Below are positions 18,816 through 26,760 of a DNA stretch of 64,000 nucleotides, in pieces; the stretch's first letter is position 1, and the number at the start of each line of letters is the position of its first letter. The notes beneath the pieces are model-generated. The model saw nothing but the letters and a program-made list of their open reading frames with translations. It did not search any database and had not been told where the DNA came from. Source of the DNA: Streptococcus parasanguinis (GTDB lineage: Bacteria > Bacillota > Bacilli > Lactobacillales > Streptococcaceae). The position numbers were made by a program, and so were the translations under genes. The DNA lies in assembly GCF_901875555.1 (NCBI RefSeq), contig NZ_CABFMD010000011.1, positions 124,001-188,000 on the forward strand, written 5' to 3'.

Positions 18816-18844
18816 TTGAAAAAAGTGCCTCTTTTCGCTATAAT
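18816..18844 (+). promoter_or_regulatory. Promoter of prfC
   Basis: TTGAAA (18816-18821), 17-bp spacer and TATAAT (18839-18844). The leader is about 80 nt long. Confidence 0.8.
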
Positions 18845-18931
18845 AGAAAAGATAGAGAAATTGAGGAGAGATCCGATGTAGAGATGAATTTGTAAATTTA
18901 TCAAAAATTAAAAAGAGAAAGAATTAGGAAC

Positions 18932-20479
18932 ATGAACGTACAAGAAGAAATTAAAAAACGCCGTACCTTTGCCATTATCTCCCACCCGGATGCTGGAAAA
19001 ACGACGATTACAGAGCAGTTGCTCTACTTTGGGGGGGAGATTCGTGAGGCTGGTACCGTAAAAGGGAAGAAAACAGGAAACTTTGCCAAGTCCGACTGGA
19101 TGGATATCGAGAAACAACGTGGGATTTCGGTAACCTCATCTGTCATGCAGTTCGACTATGATGGGAAGCGTGTCAATATCCTAGATACCCCAGGGCACGA
19201 GGACTTCTCAGAAGATACTTACCGTACCTTGATGGCGGTGGACGCTGCCGTCATGGTCGTAGACTCTGCCAAGGGGATTGAGGCCCAAACCAAGAAATTG
19301 TTTGAGGTTGTCAAACACCGTGGGATTCCCGTCTTTACCTTTATGAATAAGCTAGACCGTGATGGACGTGAGCCACTGGACCTCTTAGAAGAATTAGAAG
19401 AAGTCTTGGGTATTGCCAGTTACCCAATGAATTGGCCAATCGGGATGGGGAAAGCCTTTGAGGGACTTTATGACCTTTATAACCAACGCTTGGAACTCTA
19501 CAAAGGAGATGAGCGTTTTGCGAGTCTAGAAGACGGGGACAAGCTTTTTGCTAATAACCCATTCTACGAGCAAGTAAAAGATGATATTGAACTCTTGCAA
19601 GAAGCAGGAAATGAATTCTCAGAAGAAGCGATTTTAGCGGGTGAATTAACTCCAGTCTTCTTTGGATCAGCTTTGACGAACTTTGGTGTGCAAACCTTCC
19701 TTGAGACTTTTCTCAAGTTTGCTCCAGAACCTCATGGACATAAGAAGACAGATGGTGAACTTGTCGATCCTTACGACAAGGATTTCTCAGGTTTTGTCTT
19801 TAAAATCCAAGCTAACATGGACCCTCGTCACCGTGACCGTATCGCCTTTGTACGGATTGTATCGGGTGAATTTGAACGTGGTATGAGTGTTAATCTCCCT
19901 CGTACTGGTAAGGGCGCTAAGTTATCTAACGTGACTCAATTTATGGCCGAAAGCCGTGAGAATGTTAGCAATGCCGTAGCAGGAGATATCATTGGGGTCT
20001 ACGATACGGGTACCTATCAGGTCGGAGATACCTTGACAGTTGGCAAAAACAAGTTTGAATTTGAACCACTGCCAACCTTTACGCCTGAAATCTTTATGAA
20101 GGTGTCTGCCAAGAACGTTATGAAGCAAAAGTCCTTCCATAAGGGAATTGAGCAATTGGTGCAAGAAGGAGCCATCCAGCTCTATACCAACTACCAAACG
20201 GGTGAATACATGTTGGGTGCTGTCGGGCAACTCCAGTTTGAAGTCTTCAAGCACCGGATGGAAAATGAATACAATGCCGAAGTGGTCATGAATCCAATGG
20301 GGAAAAAGACCGTTCGCTGGATCAAGCCAGAAGACTTAGATGAGCGCATGTCTTCAAGCCGAAACATCCTAGCTAAGGACCGTTTTGACCAGCCTGTTTT
20401 CCTTTTTGAAAATGACTTTGCCCTTCGCTGGTTTGCGGATAAGTATCCAGATGTTGAGCTGGAAGAAAAAATGGGTTAA
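18932..20479 (+). CDS. prfC: Peptide chain release factor 3
   Basis: This 515-residue translational GTPase removes RF1/RF2 from the ribosome after termination. The G1 loop SHPDAGKTT, the G2 region [10 protein letters not shown]3 DTPGHEDF and G4 NKLDRD are all present, and the C-terminal domains have normal length. The gene is transcribed alone from a strong promoter and is closed by a perfect 10-bp hairpin. Confidence 0.97.
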   Translation: MNVQEEIKKRRTFAIISHPDAGKTTITEQLLYFGGEIREAGTVKGKKTGNFAKSDWMDIEKQRGISVTSSVMQFDYDGKRVNILDTPGHEDFSEDTYRTLMAVDAAVMVVDSAKGIEAQTKKLFEVVKHRGIPVFTFMNKLDRDGREPLDLLEELEEVLGIASYPMNWPIGMGKAFEGLYDLYNQRLELYKGDERFASLEDGDKLFANNPFYEQVKDDIELLQEAGNEFSEEAILAGELTPVFFGSALTNFGVQTFLETFLKFAPEPHGHKKTDGELVDPYDKDFSGFVFKIQANMDPRHRDRIAFVRIVSGEFERGMSVNLPRTGKGAKLSNVTQFMAESRENVSNAVAGDIIGVYDTGTYQVGDTLTVGKNKFEFEPLPTFTPEIFMKVSAKNVMKQKSFHKGIEQLVQEGAIQLYTNYQTGEYMLGAVGQLQFEVFKHRMENEYNAEVVMNPMGKKTVRWIKPEDLDERMSSSRNILAKDRFDQPVFLFENDFALRWFADKYPDVELEEKMG

Positions 20480-20515
20480 GAAACCATTCGTTACCGATGT
20501 ATTAAAATAAAAATA

Positions 20516-20541
20516 CGAAAACAGAAACTAATCTGTTTTCG
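20516..20541 (+). terminator. Hairpin after prfC
   Basis: CGAAAACAGA and TCTGTTTTCG form a perfect 10-bp stem with a 6-nt loop. There is no clean T-run, so efficiency is uncertain. Confidence 0.55.
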
Positions 20542-20558
20542 CTTATAAAGGAGAAACT

Positions 20559-20939
20559 ATGGGATTACTAAGTGGTTTGATGGGCAATGCCTCTCAAAAA
20601 AATGTCGACAAGGTGGAAAGAGATCTGGAAGATATCTTGGTGCCGGGAGAGCAAGTGACCCTTGCTTTTAGCTTGATTCGGGACCTCATTGTCTTTACAG
20701 AATATCGCTTGATTTTGGTGGATAAACAAGGAGTGACTGGGAAGAAAACGTCTTACAAATCCCTTCCTTATCGCTCCATCTCTCGCTTTTCCGTTGAAAC
20801 CTCTGGTCATTTTGATTTAGATGCGGAATTAAAAATCTGGGTCTCTTCTGCAGTGGAGCCTTCAGAAATCTTGCAATTCAAGAGTGACAATAGCGTCATT
20901 GAAATCCAGCAAGCTTTAGCCAGTGCTGTTTTTAAATAA
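20559..20939 (+). CDS. PH-domain (YvbH-like) small cytoplasmic protein
   Basis: This 126-residue protein matches the bacterial pleckstrin-homology pattern: EDILVPGEQV, then TEYRLILVDKQG, YRSISRFSVET and AELKIWV strands, ending with a helix IQQALASAVF. There is no signal or membrane segment. Such proteins are common in Firmicutes and of unknown role. It starts behind AAGGAG, 18 bp after the prfC hairpin. Confidence 0.8.
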   Translation: MGLLSGLMGNASQKNVDKVERDLEDILVPGEQVTLAFSLIRDLIVFTEYRLILVDKQGVTGKKTSYKSLPYRSISRFSVETSGHFDLDAELKIWVSSAVEPSEILQFKSDNSVIEIQQALASAVFK

Positions 20940-20984
20940 TCAGCTGCACCAAACCATTGATAAATAGTAGGGAAAGGAGTCAAC

Positions 20985-21893
20985 ATGTTTATCGATAAAC
21001 AATTGGGTCAAGATCGGAAATGGATCAATATCGATTCAGATAGGATCACAGAGAATTCCTATCTCTATAAGAAATACGATATTGACAAAGAAACGATTGA
21101 GTACGCTCTGGATAAAAATGAACGAGCGCATATGGACTACAATCGAGAAAACGGGACGATCACCTTTATCTACAATGTCTTGAACCTGGAAAAAGATAAG
21201 GAATATTACGAAACAATTCCTATGGCTTTTATTGTTCAGGATACCCGTCTGGTCACGATCAGTAACCAAGAAAATGTTTACATCATTGAACAGATGATGA
21301 GCTACTTGGAAGCTCATGGAGAGTTGTCCATTTTTAAGTTGCTTTTTGCTGGTCTTGAAATGATCAGTAATGCCTATTACCCGATTATAGACCGTTTAGA
21401 TAAGCACAAGGATGACCTCAATCGCCTCCTTCGAAAAACCACAACCAGTAAGAACCTCTATGCCCTATCCGACCTTGAGACCGGTATGGTTTACCTCCTT
21501 GCTGCAGCCAAGCAAAATCGGATGTTGCTAGAACATATCAAAGCGCATGCCATTTATCGCAGGATGAATGATGTTGAAAAAGAGCAGTTTGATGATGCTA
21601 TGATCGAAGCGCGTCAGTTGGTTTCCATGACCGAGTTGATTTCGAATGTCTTACAGCAGTTGTCTGGATCCTACAACAACATCCTAAACAATAACCTGAA
21701 TGACAACTTGACCACCCTAACCATCTTTGAAGCCTTGTTGGCGGTCTTAGCCGTTATCACTGGTTTCTTTGGGATGAATATTCCCCTTCCTATGACAGAG
21801 GATCCCAATGCTTGGATCTATGTATCCGTATGTAGCTTTATATTATGGCTCATTTTGGCAAAGGTTATGCGGTGGATTGTGAAAAAAAGATAA
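20985..21893 (+). CDS. corA: CorA-family divalent cation (Mg2+) transporter
   Basis: This 302-residue protein has a long cytoplasmic alpha/beta and helical N-terminus, then two C-terminal membrane helices. The first helix ends with the diagnostic GMN motif (FFGMNIPLP), and a basic C-terminal tail follows. The length is normal for CorA. It probably imports Mg2+, although some CorA relatives export other divalent cations. Confidence 0.9.
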   Translation: MFIDKQLGQDRKWINIDSDRITENSYLYKKYDIDKETIEYALDKNERAHMDYNRENGTITFIYNVLNLEKDKEYYETIPMAFIVQDTRLVTISNQENVYIIEQMMSYLEAHGELSIFKLLFAGLEMISNAYYPIIDRLDKHKDDLNRLLRKTTTSKNLYALSDLETGMVYLLAAAKQNRMLLEHIKAHAIYRRMNDVEKEQFDDAMIEARQLVSMTELISNVLQQLSGSYNNILNNNLNDNLTTLTIFEALLAVLAVITGFFGMNIPLPMTEDPNAWIYVSVCSFILWLILAKVMRWIVKKR

Positions 21894-21894
21894 A

Positions 21895-21924
21895 AAGAGG
21901 CTTGGAGAAATCCGAGCCTCTTCG
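21895..21924 (+). terminator. Terminator after corA
   Basis: AGAGGCTTGGA pairs with TCCGAGCCTCT across GAAA, giving a strong stem with a short T-run. Confidence 0.8.
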
Positions 21925-22228
21925 TATCTAAAATAATCTGAGAAATAGGAACCATCTAGACACCTGCCCTCCTCTCCAAAGAAGGGGCAGTGTGAATAGT
22001 TCATCGACTGTACAAAATCTTCTTGGAAATAGTAGGAGTAGATTTAATAGTACTGAGTGGTTTCTAAATAAATTAGAACTTAGAATAAATCGTTGAATCA
22101 GATAAAATGATCCTATTTCTTTATACAGAAATATTTTAGATACTAACTGTATTATACATATTTATTTGTAAAAACGCAAGATAAGACCTACCAAAAAATA
22201 AAAGTTTTTCCGAATTTTTTATACTCCT

Positions 22229-22294
22229 ATGATGAAGTATATGAAATGGTTACAAGAAGAAAACCAGTTCTGGCTAGGTTTAGGGGCACTTTAA
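22229..22294 (+). CDS. Possible 21-residue peptide gene followed by a terminator
   Basis: An ATG-ATG start opens a 21-codon frame rich in Trp, Leu and Gly that begins MMKYMKWLQEEN and ends LGLGAL. A clean terminator begins 2 nt after its stop. There is no Shine-Dalgarno, and a TATACT overlaps the start. It could be a small hydrophobic peptide, a decayed gene, or chance inside a small RNA. No Rgg-type regulator is adjacent. The rest of the 21,925-22,370 gap is AT-rich; one inverted repeat (CTGCCC...GGGGCAG, near 21965-21993) is the only other structure seen. Confidence 0.25.
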   Translation: MMKYMKWLQEENQFWLGLGAL

Positions 22295-22295
22295 T

Positions 22296-22320
22296 AATCT
22301 TAAGCTATCTAAGATTTTTT
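22296..22320 (+). terminator. Terminator in the corA-cshA gap
   Basis: AATCTTA (22296-22302) pairs with TAAGATT (22310-22316) and is followed by TTTT. It marks the end of a transcript that is not explained by corA, which already has a terminator 370 bp upstream. Confidence 0.7.
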
Positions 22321-22372
22321 CCTAAAAAATAAAATTAGTCTCCTGTGACTATCATTTACCTCTTCATTGTGT

Positions 22373-22378
22373 TATACT
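22373..22378 (+). promoter_or_regulatory. Extended -10 promoter of the cshA leader
   Basis: TGT-TATACT; the start of transcription would be near 22385, giving a leader of about 310 nt before cshA. The -35 is weak. Confidence 0.65.
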
Positions 22379-22384
22379 AGATAA

Positions 22385-22697
22385 GTTGCAAACTTGTATG
22401 AGAGAAATGGTAGGGAGACTGAACAGATGGAAGGATTCTGTTCGAAAGAAGACTCCCGCAAGTAGGATCATGTTGCCTATTTGTTTGAAAAAACAATTCT
22501 AGTCAACAACATCCGTTAGGACGCAAAACATTTTTCTCTAAAGAAAATGTAGTCTCAAACAGACAAACTGATTTTTTCTTTAGATGAGTCTTGCGACAGG
22601 TAACCGGGAAGGTGACTTCCTATGCAATCAGTGCGTTTTCGCATTGAACGAAGTGTGATAAAGTGGCTTCGCACCACTTTTTAGAAAGAAGAAAGAA
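22385..22697 (+). ncRNA. Long structured 5' leader (or separate small RNA) upstream of cshA
   Basis: At least six stems can be drawn. (1) GGGAG/CTCCC (22413/22453) encloses GAACAG/CTGTTC. (2) GGAT/ATCC (22465/22511) encloses GTTG/CAAC and TTGTTT/AAACAA. (3) ACATTTT/AAAATGT (22528/22544). (4) GGAAG-GTGA-CTTCC (22607-22620), with a GNRA loop. (5) TGCG-TTTT-CGCA (22632-22643). (6) The terminator AAGTGG...CCACTTTTT (22661-22682). The terminator ends 15 nt before the start codon, so helicase expression would require read-through. It is not tmRNA, RNase P RNA, a T-box or any riboswitch class that I recognise. Confidence 0.65.
22660..22682 (+). terminator. Attenuator-like terminator directly before cshA
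   Basis: AAGTGG (22661-22666) and CCACTT (22674-22679) with a 7-nt loop, followed by TTT. Confidence 0.75.
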
Positions 22698-24269
22698 TTG
22701 AAATTCAATGAATTTAACTTATCTGCTGCATTATTAGCAGAAATTGAAAAAGCTGGCTTTGTAGAAGCAAGCCCGATCCAAGAACAAACCATTCCTTTGG
22801 CCCTTGAAGGAAAAGATGTCATTGGTCAAGCGCAAACAGGGACCGGTAAAACGGCTGCTTTCGGTCTTCCAACTTTGGAGAAGATTGATGTCGATAACAC
22901 AGTAATCCAAGCCCTAGTTATTGCCCCAACGCGTGAATTGGCGGTTCAAAGTCAGGAAGAACTCTTCCGCTTTGGACGTAGCAAGGGTGTCAAAGTCCGC
23001 TCAGTCTATGGTGGGTCAAGTATTGAAAAGCAAATTAAAGCCTTGAAGTCAGGCGCTCACATCGTTGTGGGAACACCTGGACGCTTGCTAGATTTGATCA
23101 AGCGCAAGGCCTTGAAACTCAATCATATTGAAACCTTGATCTTGGACGAAGCAGATGAAATGCTCAACATGGGCTTTTTGGAAGATATCGAAGCTATCAT
23201 TAGTCGTGTTCCAGAAACACGCCAAACTCTTCTCTTTTCAGCAACCATGCCAGAAGCCATCAAACGCATCGGTGTTCAGTTTATGAAAGAGCCCGAACAC
23301 GTTAAGATCGCAGCCAAAGAATTGACCACCGACTTGGTCGATCAATACTATATTCGTGTCAAAGAAGGCGAAAAGTTTGATACCATGACTCGATTGATGG
23401 ATGTCGAGCAACCGGAGCTTGCCATTGTCTTTGGTCGGACTAAACGCCGGGTTGATGAATTGACGCGTGGCTTGAAGATCCGTGGTTTCCGAGCAGAAGG
23501 GATTCACGGAGATTTAGATCAAAACAAACGTCTTCGTGTCCTTCGCGATTTCAAAAATCGGAATCTGGATGTTCTTGTAGCAACGGACGTTGCGGCACGT
23601 GGTTTGGACATTTCAGGTGTGACCCATGTCTATAACTACGATATTCCACAAGATCCAGAAAGCTATGTTCACCGGATCGGACGGACAGGTCGTGCTGGGA
23701 AAACAGGACAATCCATTACCTTTGTATCGCCAAATGAAATGGGCTATCTCCAAATTATTGAAAACCTCACCAAAAAGCGGATGAAGGGAATGAAACCTGC
23801 AACAGCAGAAGAAGCCTTCCAAGCGAAAAAACAAGTAGCACTGAAGAAAATTGAACGTGACTTTGAGGATGAAAGCATCCGGACCAACTTTGAGAAGTTT
23901 GGTAAAGATGCTCGCAAACTGGCAGCAGAATTTACTCCGGAAGAATTGGCCATGTATATTTTGAGCTTGACCGTTCAAGATCCAGACAGCCTTCCAGAAG
24001 TTGAAATTGCACGTGAAAAACCATTGCCATTTAAACCATCTTCTGGTGGATTTGGTGGAAAAGGCAAAGGTGGTCGTGGAAATGGATACCGTGGAGACCA
24101 ACGCCGTGATCGAAACCGTAGAGAAGACCGAGATGGTGGACGCCGCGATTTCAAACGGAAGTCCAATAAAAACAGCCGCGACTTTGAAGGGAAGGGCAAT
24201 AAACGTCCTCATCGTACATCCAATGAAAAGAAAAATGGCTTTGTCATCCGCAATAAAGGGGATAAATAA
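22698..24269 (+). CDS. cshA: DEAD-box RNA helicase, CshA type
   Basis: This 523-residue cold-shock/RNA-decay helicase has QTGTGKTA (motif I), PTRELA, TPGRLLD, DEAD, SAT and HRIGRTGR in order within residues 1-330. A helical extension and an Arg/Gly/Asp-rich basic tail ([15 protein letters not shown] and onward) typical of RNA-binding CshA follow. The start is TTG at 22698, with only a weak AAGAAAG upstream; that, plus the leader terminator, suggests tight control. It likely acts with the degradosome and in ribosome assembly. Confidence 0.94.
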   Translation: MKFNEFNLSAALLAEIEKAGFVEASPIQEQTIPLALEGKDVIGQAQTGTGKTAAFGLPTLEKIDVDNTVIQALVIAPTRELAVQSQEELFRFGRSKGVKVRSVYGGSSIEKQIKALKSGAHIVVGTPGRLLDLIKRKALKLNHIETLILDEADEMLNMGFLEDIEAIISRVPETRQTLLFSATMPEAIKRIGVQFMKEPEHVKIAAKELTTDLVDQYYIRVKEGEKFDTMTRLMDVEQPELAIVFGRTKRRVDELTRGLKIRGFRAEGIHGDLDQNKRLRVLRDFKNRNLDVLVATDVAARGLDISGVTHVYNYDIPQDPESYVHRIGRTGRAGKTGQSITFVSPNEMGYLQIIENLTKKRMKGMKPATAEEAFQAKKQVALKKIERDFEDESIRTNFEKFGKDARKLAAEFTPEELAMYILSLTVQDPDSLPEVEIAREKPLPFKPSSGGFGGKGKGGRGNGYRGDQRRDRNRREDRDGGRRDFKRKSNKNSRDFEGKGNKRPHRTSNEKKNGFVIRNKGDK

Positions 24270-24281
24270 AGCCTAAGAATG

Positions 24282-24302
24282 GTCTAGCAATAGGCCGTTT
24301 TT
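24282..24302 (+). terminator. Terminator after cshA
   Basis: GGTCTA-GCAA-TAGGCC followed by GTTTTT. Confidence 0.75.
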
Positions 24303-24320
24303 ATATACCGGAAATCAAAA

Positions 24321-24353
24321 ATACAAGGGTTAACTAGCTGTTAACCCTTGTAT
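24321..24353. repeat. Perfect 14-bp inverted repeat
   Basis: ATACAAGGGTTAAC (24321-24334), TAGCT, GTTAACCCTTGTAT (24340-24353). There is no T-run behind it. It lies between the cshA terminator and a small ORF with a Shine-Dalgarno and could be a second terminator, an operator or a leader stem. Confidence 0.85.
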
Positions 24354-24371
24354 ATTTATAAGGAGACCTAA

Positions 24372-24449
24372 ATGATAACTGACTCTTTTAGAAAAATGTA
24401 TCATGATAGGGGGCATCCAAAAAAGTCAGACAACAGAAAGAATTCCTAA
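24372..24449 (+). CDS. Possible 25-residue peptide gene
   Basis: ATG at 24372 is preceded by a textbook AAGGAG six bases upstream. The frame encodes a hydrophilic, basic peptide starting MITDSFRKMYHD and ending RKNS. It lies in the 348-bp gap between cshA and the epimerase gene. No promoter is obvious other than read-through past the inverted repeat. It may be a real small protein or the surviving start of a lost gene. Downstream, 24450-24545 is AT-rich with nothing else seen. Confidence 0.35.
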   Translation: MITDSFRKMYHDRGHPKKSDNRKNS

Positions 24450-24549
24450 AATAGAATATTTCTGTTAACATATTAATTTTACAATTATTTCTGAGCGTTG
24501 TCAAGGATTTTTTATTATTTTTTTAAAATTTTTGACTAGAAAATAAAAA

Positions 24550-24577
24550 TTGACAATCAAATTTAATAGGTTATAAT
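24550..24577 (+). promoter_or_regulatory. Near-consensus promoter of the epimerase gene
   Basis: TTGACA (24550-24555), 16-bp spacer and TATAAT (24572-24577). Confidence 0.88.
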
Positions 24578-24616
24578 GAATATAATAACTATGCTAATTA
24601 TAAAGAGGTGTTGGCC

Positions 24617-25510
24617 GTGGTGATTGCATTAAAGAATGATGATTTAGAAGTACAATGTAAGATAATTGGAGGGGAATTGAACTCCATTCGAAGTAAAGAA
24701 GGCATAGAATATCTCTGGCAAGGGGATCCAGAGTATTGGTCAGGACAAGCGCCGGTTCTGTTTCCAATTTGCGGAAGCGTTCGTAATGGCCAAGTGCAGT
24801 ACCATCTACAAGACAGGGTGAAGACAGGTCAGCTTCCAAGACACGGTCTCATTCGCAAGAGAGAGTTTGAACTCAAAGAACGAACAGACAATTGTCTTGT
24901 CTTTGAAATCACCTCTAACAATGAGAGCTTACAAAATTATCCCTACCATTTTCGAGTGGAAATTGCTTATGAATTGAAAGGAAAAGAAATCACCATTACC
25001 TATCGCGTGCAAAATCTAGAGTCTGATCAAGTCATGCCTTATTTCATTGGGGGGCATCCAGCCTTTCGTTGTCCCCTTTTAGCAGATGAAGACTATGAAG
25101 ACTATGAGTTGATTTTTGAAAAAGAAGAAAGCTGTAGCGTCCCTCTCTTGTTCACAGAAACCGGTTTGGTTGATCGCCTGCAGCGGATGCCATTTTTAGA
25201 CCATAGTCGTAACCTACCTTTGCGCCATGAACTGTTTGAAAAAGACGCCATTATTTTAGATCAATTAGCCTCTAAATCTGTGCAGCTTCTCTCGAAAAAA
25301 TCCGGTAAAGGTTTGGAATTTTCCTTTGCAGATTTTGAAAATCTGGTCCTTTGGTCTACTAATAACAAGGGCCCCTTCATTGCCTTAGAGCCTTGGACAG
25401 GGCTACCAACATCTGATGAAGAAGGGGATTTCTTCGAAGATAAGAAAGGGGTCATTCTCTTGCGACCACAAGAACTGCGAACTCATCAATACCGTATCAC
25501 CATTTTGTAA
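24617..25510 (+). CDS. Aldose 1-epimerase family protein (LacX-like)
   Basis: This protein of about 297 residues has the galactose-mutarotase beta-sandwich pattern. GGELNSIRSKEG lies near the N-terminus, PRHGLIRKREF carries the first conserved His region, GGHPAFRCPL the second, and the ALEPWTGLP segment the C-terminal catalytic-region Glu. GTG at 24617 lies 8 nt from AGAGG, so I use it; GTG at 24620 is also possible. The protein probably interconverts sugar anomers. No sugar operon adjoins it. Confidence 0.83.
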   Translation: MVIALKNDDLEVQCKIIGGELNSIRSKEGIEYLWQGDPEYWSGQAPVLFPICGSVRNGQVQYHLQDRVKTGQLPRHGLIRKREFELKERTDNCLVFEITSNNESLQNYPYHFRVEIAYELKGKEITITYRVQNLESDQVMPYFIGGHPAFRCPLLADEDYEDYELIFEKEESCSVPLLFTETGLVDRLQRMPFLDHSRNLPLRHELFEKDAIILDQLASKSVQLLSKKSGKGLEFSFADFENLVLWSTNNKGPFIALEPWTGLPTSDEEGDFFEDKKGVILLRPQELRTHQYRITIL

Positions 25511-25526
25511 ATGAAAAACCGTTGGA

Positions 25527-25790
25527 CTATGGAGTCCGACGGTTCTTTTTGATATAGTTTAGCTTTGCCTGGCGTGATTTCTTTTTAAAGAGAGCCTCGG
25601 CAGACATGGCAGAGGGTTTATCTGGATAGGATTCTTGGTAAAGAAGTTTAACGGGGAGACGAGCCCGTGTGTATTTGGCGCCTTTTCCAGCATTGTGCGT
25701 CTTTAGGCGTTTTTCGACATCTGTGGTGTAACCAGTGTAGAGGGAGCCATCCGCACATTCTAAAACATACATGTAAGCCTTAGTTTCCAT
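25527..25790 (-). CDS. GIY-YIG domain protein (UPF0213/YhbQ-like)
   Basis: This 87-residue protein is a single GIY-YIG nuclease-fold module. [17 protein letters not shown] gives the paired Tyr motif, with the conserved Arg in EKRLKTHN and KLLYQE further on. The start at ATG 25790 (METKAY) overlaps the end of trmN6 by 11 bp, so the two are translationally coupled. The biological substrate of YhbQ-like proteins is unclear. Confidence 0.85.
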   Translation of the reverse strand: METKAYMYVLECADGSLYTGYTTDVEKRLKTHNAGKGAKYTRARLPVKLLYQESYPDKPSAMSAEALFKKKSRQAKLNYIKKNRRTP

Positions 25791-26526
25791 AGTAGATCTC
25801 ATGAATCTCGTCTGTATAGCTGCCATCTTCATTGTGAATAAAGAGAGGTGGCAGAATTTTTAAACCATCCAGTGAGCCATCCTTGATCGCCTCAATCAAT
25901 AACATATTGGCCTCTTTGGTCACTTTTGGATAGACAAACTGGATCCGCTTAGGTGCAAGATTGTAATGCTTCATGGTTTCGATGATATCTAAAAAGCGAT
26001 CTGGACGATGGACCATCGCTAAGCGACCATTTGATTTGAGAACTCGCTGGGCCACATGGCAAATCTCATCTAAATTGGTGGTAATTTCATGCCGGGCTAA
26101 GAGGTAGTGTTCGCTTTCATTGAGATTGGAATGTTCATCTACCTTGAAATAAGGAGGATTACAAAGGATAATATCCACCTTACTGCCCTTGATATGTTGA
26201 GGCAAATGCTTGAGGTCATCGGTGATCATGGACATTTGCTGGTCCAAGCCATTGAGGGCAATCGAGCGGGTAGCCATATCCGCCAAACGTTCCTGAATCT
26301 CAACACCAATGATCTGAGCTTCTGTCCGAGTGCTCGCAAAGAGTCCCACAGCTCCATTTCCAGCGCAGAGATCCACGATCAATCCTCGCTTGGGCAATTT
26401 TGGAAAACGCGAGAGCAGGACGCTATCCACGGAGTAACTAAAAACTTCCCGATTTTGTATGATTTTTACATCACTTGAAAAGAGTTGGTTGACGCGCTCG
26501 CCGTCTTTTAATTCGATATCTGTCAT
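25780..26526 (-). CDS. trmN6: tRNA1(Val) adenine-N6 methyltransferase-like protein
   Basis: This 248-residue class I SAM methyltransferase has a SAM-binding loop, [13 protein letters not shown], near residue 50, and the N6-adenine catalytic motif NPPYF near 125. E. coli YfiC/TrmN6, which methylates A37 of tRNA-Val1, is the nearest characterised relative that I recognise. Its extended -10 (TGC-TATAAT, 26533-26538) sits only 6 bp before the ATG, and no Shine-Dalgarno is present, so translation appears leaderless. Confidence 0.85.
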   Translation of the reverse strand: MTDIELKDGERVNQLFSSDVKIIQNREVFSYSVDSVLLSRFPKLPKRGLIVDLCAGNGAVGLFASTRTEAQIIGVEIQERLADMATRSIALNGLDQQMSMITDDLKHLPQHIKGSKVDIILCNPPYFKVDEHSNLNESEHYLLARHEITTNLDEICHVAQRVLKSNGRLAMVHRPDRFLDIIETMKHYNLAPKRIQFVYPKVTKEANMLLIEAIKDGSLDGLKILPPLFIHNEDGSYTDEIHEIYYGN

Positions 26527-26532
26527 GGCTCT

Positions 26533-26538
26533 ATTATA
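26533..26538 (-). promoter_or_regulatory. Leaderless promoter of trmN6
   Basis: The extended -10 TGC-TATAAT on the minus strand is followed by 6 nt and then the ATG, so the mRNA would begin at or next to the start codon. Confidence 0.7.
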
Positions 26539-26580
26539 GCATGAAAAAAGGCTCGGGGAAAGATGGGCAGAATAGAAAAA

Positions 26581-26760
26581 GAGAGTGGGACAGAAATCGG
26601 TAATTCGTTAGAATTCGATTTCGTCGTCCCACCTCCGCACAGTTGAGTAGAGCTGTAAAAGCTGATGAAATCAGCGTAGTAGAGCCCACTCAACCACTGC
26701 GTCTTGCTCGACAATCCAAAGACAAGAAGAGGCTAGGACTTTTGTCCCAGCCTCTTTTTT
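26581..26760 (+). repeat. Dispersed 180-bp terminator element, copy 3
   Basis: This is a full-length copy. Hairpin 1: GTGGGAC 26585-26591 with GTCCCAC 26626-26632. Hairpin 2: GTTGAGT 26642-26648 with ACTCAAC 26688-26694, enclosing GCTGAT-GAA-ATCAGC. Hairpin 3: GAGGCTAGGAC-TTTT-GTCCCAGCCTC (26729-26754) plus six T. Its T-run touches the stop codon of the minus-strand ATPase gene. Confidence 0.93.

Noticed and set aside
22385..22697. tmRNA, RNase P RNA or T-box in the cshA leader
   Set aside because: No alanine-type acceptor stem or tag frame, no RNase P core motifs, and no GGTACCGCG T-box core were found.
23613..24212. 199-codon open frame antisense to cshA
   Set aside because: It is a shadow of the helicase coding bias, with no promoter or ribosome site and low-complexity Ser/Thr/Phe content.
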